This document shows, one piece after another, positions 32,078-42,723 of a stretch of 64,000 bases of DNA. Both the position numbers and the translations under genes were made by a program. The notes beneath the pieces were generated by a model that did no database searches, was not told the origin of the DNA, and saw nothing but the letters and a program-made list of their open reading frames with translations. Position 1 is the first letter of the stretch. The number at the start of each line of letters is the position of its first letter. Origin of the DNA: Ceratothoa steindachneri (Eukaryota > Arthropoda > Malacostraca > Isopoda > Cymothoidae); assembly GCA_963969495.1 (NCBI GenBank), contig OZ018326.1:155556200-155620199 (forward strand). The letters run 5' to 3'.

Positions 32078-35000
32078 GCCTGGAGGGCATATTCCTTCAA
32101 TGGAATTGCCGTGGACTCCGGGCCAACTGGGAGGAGCTGCGGAGGCTCGCCTCGTCCCGTTCCCCGTTAGCTATTTTTTTGCAGGAGACCATGCTAGGCA
32201 CGTGCCCACTGCCTGCCCTCCCGGGGTATAAGGGTCTTGCGACCCCACCACCGCGGGATGGCCGGGCTGGGGGATGCGCGGTGTACACCCGGCATGATGT
32301 CTCCGTTCTTCCTTTCTCTTTAGATACCTCCTTTCAGGCAGTGGCTGTGCAGCTGCACCTGGATAGGAGGTATACTATCATTTCTGCGTACATTCCACCG
32401 TCAGCTGACTTCAACGCGGGGGACTTCCGCCGCGTCGTGGCACGGTTGCCGAGGCCCTATCTCTTGCTTGGAGATCTGAACGGCAGGCATCCTCTCTGGG
32501 GAGATTACTCCATAAATCCCAGGGGACAAGTCCTTGCCGATCTGATCGAAGAGCTTGAGATGGGTGTCCTAAACGTGGATGAGTTTACGCATCACTGTCC
32601 GAGAACCGCTTCATTTTCTTGCCTTGACCTATCTTTGTGCTCTTCGGATGCACAGCCTGATTTTGATTGGGGGGTGGTCGATGACCTCCATGGTAGTGAT
32701 CACTTTCCCATTCAAATATCATTTTCAGGGCAACTGCCGCCTGAGAGACCACCTTGGTGGTGCTTGGCGCGGGCGCGGTGGCCTGCATTTCAGGAAATGA
32801 CTGAATTCTCTATCTCAGTCGAGGAGTTTAGGTCGGTAGATGAGGCCGTTGAGTTCTTCTCCGGCAACCTCATCGCCGTGGGCCTGACTACTATTCCTAG
32901 GACGTCTGGCCGTTTTGCACGCCGACCACTCCCATGGTGGTCGGCCGAGTGTGAGACGGCCCTCAAACAGAAGCGTTATGCCTACATGCGCTATAAGCGC
33001 CGCCCGAACGATTTCACTGTCGCTGAATTTCGTCGGGCTAGGGCTAGGTTCCGGTATATTTCGAAGCACGCCCGCCGCTCTTCTTGGCAGGCATACGTGT
33101 CTTCACTTAACGGGAAGACCCCTTTAGCTGAGGTGTGGAAGCGAGTCAAAAGGATTCGGGGCAAGTTCTCGCAGGACCCCCCTCCCGTTCTCCAGGAGAA
33201 TGGGACCGCAATCTCGGACCCCGCGTCCGTGGCGGAATCCTTAGCGACCGCTTTCTCCGCATTCTCTAGCCGTGATGCTGCTCCGCCAGCATTCAATGCA
33301 CGTCGTGATGTCGCGGAAGGCTGCCGGCTGGACTTTACCTCCAGAGGCGGAGAACCCTTCAACGACAAGTTTACTGTGAGTGAGTTGCGTTCCGCTCTCG
33401 CTTCGTGCGCGGACACCGCCCATGGTCCGGACGATGTCCCGTACGCCATGCTTCGACACCTGGGTGAGCGAGGCATGGCCTTTCTGTTAGATATGTTCAA
33501 CAGGATCTGGGTGGAAGGTCTTCTCCCAGACTCCTGGCGAATCGCTACTGTGCTCGCCTTTCGCAAGCCGGGGAGAGATCACTCTACTCCGACCAGTTTC
33601 CGCCCAATCTCTCTAACCTCTTGCGTGTGCAAGTTGATGGAGAAATTGGTAAATGTTAGATTAGCCTATTTCCTGGACAGCGGAGGCCATCTGTCTTCTG
33701 CACAGTGCGGCTTCCGTAAGTTTCACTCCACGTCGGATGCTCTGCTCCGACTGGAAAATGCCGTCTGCGAGGCTTTCCTTCGTAGACAGCACTCCGCCAC
33801 GGTGTTTTTTGATCTGGAGAAGGCCTATGATACCGCATGGCGATACGGTATCATGGAGACTCTCCACACGATGGGGGCGAGGGGACGCCTCCCAATGTTT
33901 ATATCTGAATTTTTGCGAGATCGTCGATTCCGCGTACGGGTGGGGGAGCCCTCTCTGCCCTAAAGGAGCAGGAAGAGGGTGTCCCGCAGGGAAGTGTCCT
34001 CAGTGTCACACTCTTTGCCCTGAGCATCAACGGCATCACCTCGGTGCTGCCGGAAGATGTTCTCGCTACGCTCTACGTGGACGACCTTTCGATCTCTTTT
34101 GGCGCGGCCCAGATGCCAACTCTGCAGCGTCGACTCCAACAGGCATTGAACCGCGTCTCTCGCTATGCCGAAGCGCACAGGTTTCGGTTTTCTTTGGCCA
34201 AGACTAAGGTGGTGCACTTCTGCCGCCATCCACGGATTCACCCCGACCCAGATTTGTTTCTTAATGGGGTGCGCCTGGATGTGGTTGAGTCGCACCGTTT
34301 CCTTGGTCTTGTATTCGACCGACGCCTCACCTGGGAGGCTCATATTCGCAGCCTTAGGGTCTCTTGTACCCGCGCCATGGACATTCTCCGTTCCGTGACG
34401 TTCAGCGCTTGGGGCGCTGATAGGGCTACCGCCTTACTTTTTTATCGATCCTTTGTTCGCTCGAAGCTCGACTACGGATGCGAGTTTTATGCATCCGCAG
34501 CCGAGCGTTTATTGCGGAAGGTGGATTCAATCCACCAAACTGGCCTTCGCCTTGCGACCGGTGCCTTCCGCACTTCCCCCATTGAGAGCCTGTTGGTCGA
34601 TGCTGGGGAGATGCCACTCGCTCTGCGCCGCGTGCAGTGCATCACTCGCCTGTACGCGCGAGCCCTGCGCCTCCCTCAGTCGCCAACAGCTCTCACTGCA
34701 TCCGCAGCTGATCTCGATGGTGCCTATGCCGCCGAGAGACGCCAGTCATACCCTAAGCCCTTTGGGTTTAGGGCCAGGAAACTCCTTCGAGAGGTAGATA
34801 TAGCTCTCGGGCCGGTGGCGCCCCTGGTTCTGCCCAGGACGCCACCCTGGAGGGTACCACATTTGGCTATTTGTCGCCACGCCTCTGCTCCCAAAGCTTG
34901 TACTGCGCCGGGAGTATTGCGTTCGACCTTTTTGAAGCACACATCGTTCCACGCTGGTACCGTGCCAGTGTATACGGATGGCTCCAAGTCCCAAGAGGGG

Positions 35001-35804
35001 GTCGGCTTCCACGCCGTATCTCCTCTGTTTGAAGTCAGCGGGGCTCTACCAGGCGCTGCGTCTGTCTTCACGGCCGAGCTGGTGGCAATACACCACTCGG
35101 TACGGGAGATTACGCGACGTGCCCGGTTCGGAGACTGGATTGTGATCTATAGCGACTCACAAAGCGCCCTGAGTGCTCTCGGGGCATTGGAATCTCCGCA
35201 TCCCCTTGTTCGCGATATCCGTGACGCCACGGTTTTGGCGACCCGGGCAGATGTCGAGATTATCTTCTGCTGGGTTCCTGGACATGTACGAATTGCGGGG
35301 AATGAGCGCGCCGATGAGGGCGCCAAAGACTCCGCGAGGACTCTACGACCGGACCAGCGTTTCGCTCTTCCTCACACCGACTACATGGCAGGAATACGGG
35401 CAACTCTTCGGACTGCTTGGCAAAGAAGATGGGAGACGGTCGAAGGGAACTTAAAGTTGCGTGCCATTGCGCCGCGACTGTTCCCATGGACCTATCCCCC
35501 AATGCCGCGGCGGCTTCAGGTTGCTTTCTGTCGTCTCCGAATCGGACACACTCGTGTGACGCATCGCTATCTGATGGAGCGCTCGCCTGCGCCCTATTGC
35601 AACGACTGCGTCGTCCCCCAGACTGTTCGGCACATTCTTGTCGAATGTCCCAGTTTGGGTGATCTTCGCGCACGATACCTGTCCCAGTACCGGGATGGGC
35701 GGGGTCGCTACCGCCTGTCCCTTGTGCTTGGGACAGATTCGTGCACACTGACTTGTGGACTTGTTGACTTCTTGGGGGAGGCCGGCCTTCTCCCTATTAT
35801 TTAA
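31945..35804 (+). pseudogene. LINE ORF2: endonuclease, reverse transcriptase, RNase H; one frameshift
   Basis: The frame is open from 31945 (after TAA 31942-31944) but has no ATG before the endonuclease, which begins IFLQWNCRGLRANWEEL at about 32090. Endonuclease residues seen: N in QWNCRG, E in LQETML, D and N in LLLGDLNGRHPLWG, and SDHFPI. RT blocks: FRPISLTSCVCKLMEKLV, FFDLEKAYDTAWRYGIMETL (motif A), EEGVPQGSVLS, LYVDDLSI (catalytic box) and HRFLGLVFDRRLTWEAHI. RNase H: VPVYTDGSKS, FTAELVAIHHS, IYSDSQSALSAL and GNERADEGAK, so all four acidic residues are present. A CCHC-like end is YCNDCVVPQTVRHILVEC. The frame shifts by one base at about 33958-33963, between the RVRVG and QEEGVPQGS blocks. 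The stop is at 35802-35804. Confidence 0.94.
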
Positions 35805-36089
35805 GCAAGGTTTGTTTGTTTGTTTTTTGTTGTTTTTTTGCATTTGTTTTGTTTTTTGTTTGTTTGTTTTTTTTCTTTAGTTGCACGCTCCTGCGCCGGG
35901 GGGACCTCTCCCCGACGCACCAGCTTGCTTCCTTTCCCCCTTTTGGGGTGTTGTTTTTTTGGGGGGTTTTTCTCTCTTTAATTTCATTTTAAAGTAGCCT
36001 AGAACTAGGCCAGTTTTAATACGACGACTAATGCCCAAGTAGGCAGTCGCCAGATGAGCTCTTAAAAAAAAAAAAATATATAAAAAAAA
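35805..36089 (+). other. LINE 3' UTR with two conserved stem-loops and A-rich tail
   Basis: T-rich, G-poor sequence with TTTG repeats leads to hairpin GCCTA-gaac-TAGGC (35997-36010) and hairpin CGACT...AGTCG (36025-36049), then CAGATGAGCTC and an A-rich tail. The same order occurs in copies 1 and 3, at 39.5 kb and, diverged, at 57.1 kb. LINE reverse transcriptases of several clades recognise structured 3' ends; that role is inferred here. Confidence 0.8.
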
Positions 36090-36102
36090 TAAACTCTGAC
36101 AA
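36090..36102. repeat. Target-site duplication, 3' side of the full-length LINE
   Basis: TAAACTCTGACAA, identical to 29106-29118. Confidence 0.9.
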
Positions 36103-36504
36103 TAAGTTTCACTGAACCCATCTAGAAGACGTTTATTTGCATTCCATAAACTCTGATTCGAACTGAAAATATCTTCCTCCTTCTTTCCCTCTCCAAGATG
36201 GCCAAACGGGAGAATCTACTTAGCCCGAAAGGTTAAAAAATAGGCCTCTTTTTAGTGTGATTTTCCGTTGCACTTGAATTTAAAATGAACCGAAACTGCG
36301 ATCAAACATTTAGGATTCGTGGTTTGCTGCCGCGTTTGTTCTCATTTTATTTATTTTTTTATTGTTCATATCCTTCCTATTTATTCATTTTAGCTTCTGT
36401 ATTACTCATCCTCTCTCCACTGGGCGTTAAATATTTTTCTATCTCTTCCAAGAGCGAAAACTAACGGTGTTCACCTCTCCTTGAATGTGTTAGTTTTCCT
36501 TTAA

Positions 36505-36840
36505 TAATTCCCGGAATAACCTTGAGAGGATCTTGACAATTATATCATTCGAAACGGAATGTAAAACAACATAAGGGTTTCAAATTTCGTTAGAATCGGC
36601 AGAATAGTTATGTTGTTATTGCCAGATAATTCCCCGGCTAACCTTGGGAGGTCTTTGGAAATTATATCATTCGAATGAGAATGTAAAACAACATAAAATT
36701 TCAAATTTCGTTAGAATCGGACGAATAGTTACGATCTTATTGCCAAAAAACTAGGTTCGTCGGTCCGACCAACCGACCGACATAGTAACTTGTTGAGTCA
36801 TGTCCACGCGACTAAAAATACTGCGAGATTTCCAGCCCCC
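36505..36840. repeat. Two-copy tandem repeat related to the MULE right arm, inverted
   Basis: 'AATTATATCATTCGAA...GAATGTAAAACAACATAA...TTTCAAATTTCGTTAGAATCGG' occurs twice (about 36538-36600 and 36658-36722). Sequence from 36770 to 36830 includes 'CGGTCCGACC...CCGACCGACAT' and 'CGCGACTAAAAAT'. This is the complement of 18945-19390, so another piece of the same element family lies here. Confidence 0.85.
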
Positions 36841-37639
36841 CCCCCCTCCTCCCAAAGAGTTTCGTTCCCGTGTGGTCCAACAAATCAAGTCTTTCGTATC
36901 ATTTTCCCCTGCAGTGATTTATTGCTGTTTTTCTTCATCTCAAAAGATATAAATCTTCCTTCTTGACCATCAGCCCCCCCCACATATACAAACCCTAAAA
37001 GATTCATTAGGCTTCTCTTTGTGTATATTCATCACCAAAATATACAGGGAAAGAACCAGGTGCTCCCGTGGATTTTCCTGCAGGGTAATGTGAGTCGAGA
37101 CCCGATCGATTAGATCCTCCCTGTCGAGCGATGATCAGCCCCATCTGACTAAAAGGTGGATTATTTCTCCTAATCTTCCCGCAGGATTATGTGGAGAGGA
37201 ATTATCGGAAATTTGCCTTTGAGATTGCAACAAGGACCACTCGAATCGATATTGGCGATGATTCAACAGAGCCCCCCCCCCCCTCCATCCTAGCCACTTC
37301 AAAGGGTGATTTCTCCCTATTTAATCAGTAGAAATATGCAATTATTTGTGAAAAAAAGAAGTAACACTCGTGGGTCGCATCCATTCATTTTGGGAAGAAA
37401 CCCTCGTAAAAAAAATCAAGCTATAGAAAATGGGAATATGCGGAAGGTACATACATAGATATCCCAAGTAACCTGAAGAAGAGACTACTTGGCGAACAGC
37501 TCTTCTTCTCCCGCCGTGCTCCGCAGCGAAGGTAGGTTTCCATCTCCCTTCCTCCCCCCCCCCCCTCTTCCCTTTCCGCTATTTGGTCTTTTTGTACTTC
37601 TCTCCTTTGACGCTAAAGTCTCCGTGTGAATAGAACGCG

Positions 37640-37795
37640 TATTATTATTATTGATATTATTATTATGATTATTATTGTGTTGGTATTATTATTATTAGTA
37701 GTAGTAGTAGTAGTCGTAGTTTTGGTATTGTTATTATTGATATTATTATTATTATTGTTATTATTATTATTGGTATTATTATTAGCATTGTTTCG
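37640..37795. repeat. (TTA/TAT)n microsatellite with TAG and TTG variants
   Basis: Imperfect trinucleotide array of about 155 bp, including a short (AGT)n block. Confidence 0.9.
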
Positions 37796-39206
37796 AAGGA
37801 GTCCTTTCGATCCCTTAATCTTTTGCCATTTTCTTTCTCGTTCCCTTCTTCTGTCTGCCCTCCCCCTCTCTTCCTCCTACTATCCTTGGCTTACACAAGT
37901 TTTTTAATACTAATTAACAACATACTAAATTTATTTTTACTTTTACACGCGAGCACACACTAACAATTATACTCTGCTATATCCTCCTCACCTGATACCA
38001 CCACCAGCATCTCCACCCTCCACTATTTCCGTCCTTGCTTCACTCTTTCGCACAGTGGATTAGCTCTCCTTAGTAAAGTATCGCCAGGTTATTTTGATTA
38101 TTTTTCAAACTCCATTATGAGGCGGGAGATTAAGAAGAATTTTCTCATTATCTTTCGCATTAAGGAAAGGTTATAAGTGGATGTGTGATTCGATAATTAG
38201 AGGAAGAAAGACTTTGTAGGCCCGAGGGTGAAGCTGCTGTACGTGAGGTCTTGGCGGTTTCTCTGTAGCTGTTTCTTATTTGGGGCCTCTTAAGTGTGCG
38301 TTGCAGCTGCCTCGTATCTGTTCATACATTTAATATTCCTTCCCAACGCAAGAGGGCGTACTTTCGTTGCAAAAGAGCCGAAGTATAAGAGAGTTGCGGG
38401 TCCTCTTAGACCCTTTGTTAGTTATTTAAAATTTAAAATGCGACAACCAAACAGGATATGTGCGGCAGAAGGTTTGTTAGGGCCGATCTGTAGAGAAAAT
38501 GGTGAAATAAAAATATGAAAGATATATAGCGGCAGATCTATCTACGGGTGTTGGAGAACGTAATACTCGAGGCATCAGGTGCAGTACGGTTGTTCATACT
38601 ACGCCTAACATTCCCTTCACTCTTATATCCGAAATTGTTGCCTCTTTTGGCTACTTGAACGATGTATCTTTTCCGCGTTTTTAAATGCGAATCTCCACTA
38701 GCTTCTTCCTTTCAAAACCAGTGGAAATACCCTCGTTTTTTGTTCGCTTTTTGTAAATAAACTCCAAAATGTAATATGGCTCAGAAGAAATTATACTGCA
38801 ACCCCGAACCATGGAATATTAAGTTAACAAATTAATTATACTACCATAATCAAAGTATGCAATTATTATTATCTGATAATCCTCTGAAATACTATTCCTA
38901 ACATCCACTGATAAGTTATTCCATGCATTAGCTACCTTTAAACTAAAAAGGTATTTGCTCAGATCCATTTCCGAACTCATTTTCTTTGATTTTTTTATGC
39001 CCTCTATTGTTTTCTTTTAGTTCTCTCGAGTATGTTTATAGTGAGAATGTAGACTCAGTTTTGTGGAAGTTTTTTTTTAATATAAAATATATAGTTCTTT
39101 ACTTATGAGACGGTTTCTTAAGTAAAGAATCATATTTTTATTATAAAAAACTTTCTTTCAAACTGCGACTTCCTTCTCATTTGAAAGGTCGATATTGAGG
39201 AACACC

Positions 39207-39575
39207 TTGTACTCGGGACGGGTATCGTGCACACAGACTTGTGGACTATACAGCTTTTTGGAGGAAGCTGGCCTCATCCCCTTTATTTGACTGGGTTTTT
39301 TTTGGCGGTGGGTGGGGGGACGGGGGGGTAGGTCGCATGTTTCTGCGCCGAGGGAAAGCAGGCCTACCCACGACGCCGGAGCGCTCTTCAAGACTTCTTG
39401 CCTTTTTGCTTTGTTTTCTTGTTATTTTTTAGCCTTTGTCCTTTTTTAGCATTGTTATTTGTTGTTATTGTTTTTTTTTGTTCAATATAGCCTAGTAGTA
39501 GGTTGTGTTAGGTACAGAGACCTATGCCCAAGTAAGCAGTCGTCAGATGGGCTCCCCAAATTAAAAAAAATATAT
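39207..39575 (+). pseudogene. LINE 3'-end fragment (RNase H LINE family)
   Basis: Begins 'CTTGTACTCGGGACGGGTATCGTGCACACAG', matching 35725-35750, and continues through the ORF2 end, the T-rich 3' UTR and the tail (GCCTAGTAGTAGG, then CCTATGCCCAAGTAAGCAGTCGTC). It is a 5'-truncated insertion of about 370 bp. It helps define the uninterrupted 3' UTR. Confidence 0.85.
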
Positions 39576-40349
39576 CTGAAGAACATCACTTCTAACCTTA
39601 AACTTTTTAGATTTATGTCCATGTAATACTACTCGTTAGATCGTCTTTGCAACACAGATAAAATACTAAACTTTTTAACATTACCATTGAATAGTAAACT
39701 GGGAATTTGATTAAAATATAAAATTTGTGAATTGTAATGTAGTTTTCCTTTCGTGTACAAAATATAACCAGGAGACATCCCAACAAATGAAGGACCGTCC
39801 TCCCAGGGATAATTATTGTAAGAAGATGATATACTCAATTTTAGAAGATGGTGGGATTTTTTTGTAGATAATAGTAGGGGAAAATTAAAGCGGGGAGGGG
39901 TATTTTGCCCTAGTAGGGAGGGCATCGCTTTCCTTTATTTATTTTTACTTTTGCTTTTGGTTTTATTATTTGTTTAAACTTTTGTCTTATGTTTTTGTAT
40001 TTTCATGTGCTTTAGCGATCTTCTTATTGTTTGTTTCAACGATTTGGTGTACTTATTTTTGGTGTAAATATTCAGCATTCAAGCCTTTATTGGCTCTTTT
40101 GGCCAACAATTTACCTTGTGTTTAAAGTTTAGTGTACTGCTGTTTGTACTCATTGATTCTTCTATGTTGTATTTGTTGTATTGTTTACTGTGTTTCGTCT
40201 ATGTAAATATTGGTGAAATGTCTTCTTGTAAGCATAGTTTGGTGCTCGGGAACTGACTTCTGCGTCAAACTTTTACTCGTAGTCTTGCAGATATGTTAAG
40301 CCTGCCGCCTGTTCCCTGTAGCTCCGGAATGACACCATTCGCTAGGGTG
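39576..40349. other. unassigned DNA, probably including the J1 3' UTR
   Basis: 39629-39925 has a 98-codon minus frame without recognised family. 39930-40349 is T-rich on the plus strand and lies directly 3' of the J1 coding remnant on the minus strand, so it may be the J1 3' UTR. Confidence 0.35.
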
Positions 40350-40369
40350 AACCGGACCTTTCTACCAAG

Positions 40370-42672
40370 TTATTGGGTGACGACATTGATGATGGACTCC
40401 AATTCCAATCGTTTCCTCCTGTGAAGATCTCTTTGCCTAAGGTGATTACGCCTTCTAACTTTATTAATAAGTAGAGATGCAGCGTTCTGGACACGTTGAA
40501 TTCTTTTCATCGAGGATTTTCTGGCCGCTTGATTAACCAATGCGGGGTAGATGAGCTTAGCCCGGACATACATCAGATATATTTTCCTGATGTTGGCCGA
40601 GCTAAGATATCTAAACCTATATATCTTGGAGATTTATTTCCTTGCCAGGTTTTACCTCTCCGTGTAGTTTCTCGAGTATCCATGGTCGGAGATCTTTATG
40701 ACCAGGACGGCGCCTTCGGCGGAGTAGCCGTATCTTCTCCCTTCTATGATGATGGGCAATGTTAACTTACGTCTCAGCGGGACGATTTTGAATTTGTCCC
40801 TGTTGGTCCTGATCTTCCATAGTCTCTCATACTGATTGATGTTATTGATTTCCGCTATCTTGCGAGCTGCCTGTGCCCTTTCTCTTCTCTCCGAGCGTGA
40901 GATAATTTGCGTGATGTCATCTGCGAATTGTAGATACATCGTGTCCCTATGTACCGGAGTTAGGAGGTCGATCGTGAAAACCAGCTAAAGCGGTGGGCTC
41001 AGGCAGCTTCCCTGGGAAACGCCCGCCTTAAGTTCGAATTCAGGTCCTCTGTAGCCCTCAATCATGAGACATGCCCCTCTGTCCATGACAAAGTCACAGA
41101 GGATCCCTTCCAGGATTGGGTCTAGCTGGAGGTTCAGGATCTTGTATTGAAGTCCTTCTAGCCAGACTTTATCAAAGGACTTTTGCAGTCCCTCAGCACA
41201 ATGTCTACATAGCACCCGTTCGTTTTTAAATATGCTACTTTCTCTGTTATGAGCACCAGGGCCGTATTTGTGCACCTTTTCCTGCGGAACCCGTGTTGTT
41301 GGGAGTTATGTGCTCCTAACTCGCTCAGTTGAGCTTGTAGCCTGTTTGCTATAATCTTTTCGAAGATCTTTCCCTGCATCTCAAAAAGAGAGATCGAGCG
41401 ATAGTTAGCCACCTGGTCTATTGGCTTGTTTCCCTTCGGGATAAAGATGATTTTGGCCATCTTGTAACCGTCAGAGAAGTAGCCTGTATTCAGGACAGCG
41501 TTCATTGTGTTCATTAAACCCTGAATAATTTGCCTTGGGGCATTTACGAGGTTGTTCTTGGTAATTCCAGACCACCCTGGTGCCCTCTGCTTGATGGACC
41601 TTATGGTGTTTAAGGTCTCTTCGAGAGTTATCGGGCATCCGTGGCTAACCATCACTCTTTCCTGAGATACTTGCGTGTGTGGGTTAGTTCTATGTATCAC
41701 TGTGCCTAGATCGTGAAGCAATTGGTCTTCGAAGTCCTGGTCGAAGTCGTCGTTTTCCTCAGGGGATATAGCGAAAATTATTTGCCAGTGCGTTCTAAAT
41801 TTTCTCTTGAGAGCCTCTGGGTCCTCAGTGATGCCCTCTACATCCTTAATTTGAGTTATGGGTCTGGCAGGCAATCCCCTAAGTATTCGGATGTTGTTTC
41901 AAAATTTTACAGGATTGTTTTCCCTGTCCAGCCTCCCAATGATGTCATTCCAGATTGCTCTTTAGTTCCTCTGCTAATTGATTCATTTTGGATGTTCTTT
42001 TCCGATTAGTGCCTCTCCTGCTGATCTCTTCATAGATTTCTCTATGTTTCCGAGCGATTTCTCTCATCTCGTTCGTTCACCTAGGTTGTGGGGGCATTCT
42101 CTAGGAGATTCTGGGGACGCATCTCTCGTCGGCTTGTATGGGGAGATTGGTGATCTTATTTATCTCCTCATCAATCTCTTCGAGATTAGCATCTCCCAGG
42201 TCAGCTGTTGATATGTACTGAGTATCTCTCTCTATAGCTCCCAGCTAGCTTTAGTGTAACCTTTCCTAAGTCGGACGGGCTTGAGTAGTGGGGCAAGCGA
42301 GATCGTGGTGATAATCGAGATGTGATCGCTCGGTACCACTGGTCCGGGCTCATTGCTGATATATAAGGGGAAGTTTTTGCTTATTAACACTATGTCCAGT
42401 TTAGTTGCCGAACGATGTGTTAAGAAGGAGAGGAAATCTGGCCCGACCCTCTGGAGTCCGTCTCTTTCGTAACGATCCCGTGTCTGGTTTTTACTTATAA
42501 CTGTGTAATTTGGAATCTTTATTCCATTTGTATTCGTATTAAAACTGTGCTCGGTGATGAGGATCAAGTCTAGATCCACAGTACGGAATATGTTACCGTA
42601 TGGAATGTGTTTCCTTTCACATCCATTGACGTTAATTGTAAGAAGTTTTAATGTGTTATTTGTATTTTCCAT
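40370..42672 (-). pseudogene. J1 ORF2: endonuclease and reverse transcriptase remnant
   Basis: Endonuclease start LKLLTINVNGCERKHIPYGN and DLDLILITEHSF are visible. Its middle is deleted, and VVPSDHISIITTISL carries the conserved SDH. The linker reads NPVKF...NNIRILRGLPARP. RT blocks are APGWSGITKNNLVNAPRQII, MAKIIFIPKGNKPIDQVANY, RSISLFEMQGKIFEKIIANR, QQHGFRRKRCTNTALVL, AGVSQGSCLSPPL and YLQFADDITQIIS (FADD catalytic box). The C-terminus near 40573-40370 includes RIQRVQNAASLLI. The motif A region is damaged (GLQKSFDKVWLEGL). There is no RNase H. At least six lesions occur. The layout is that of the Jockey clade. Confidence 0.85.
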
Positions 42673-42723
42673 GTTTGTGTTGTCTAGTGCTTGTGTTTTT
42701 TAGGTGTGTGGGTAGGTCTTCCT

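Larger units (their letters stand above)
29119..36089 (+). mobile_element. Full-length RNase H-bearing LINE (I/LOA/Jockey group), 6,971 bp
   Basis: The element is bounded by a 13-bp direct repeat, starts CCCCGTAAGGGGCGCGG and ends in an A-rich tail. It has a 5' UTR of 517 bp, ORF1 (gag-like, zinc knuckles), ORF2 (endonuclease, RT, RNase H, terminal CCHC) and a T-rich 3' UTR with two small stem-loops. Only two disabling lesions were seen: TAA at 31037-31039 in ORF1, and a one-base frameshift near 33960 in ORF2. It is GC-rich against AT-rich flanks. An encoded RNase H is found in the I, LOA, R1 and related clades. The exact clade needs a phylogeny. Confidence 0.95.
36103..39206. other. intergenic DNA, no gene recognised
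   Basis: About 3 kb without recognised genes. It holds a relative of the MULE right arm (36505-36840), C-runs near 36840, 37275 and 37550, and a TTA microsatellite (37640-37795). A 74-codon frame at 38294-38518 and a 93-codon frame at 37626-37907 (translated microsatellite) are not supported as genes. Confidence 0.45.

Noticed and set aside
33960..34343. Minus-strand frame over the RT domain
   Set aside because: Antisense to the YVDD region of ORF2.
37626..37907. 93-codon hydrophobic frame resembling a membrane protein
   Set aside because: The Ile/Leu/Val runs come from the TTA/TAG microsatellite.
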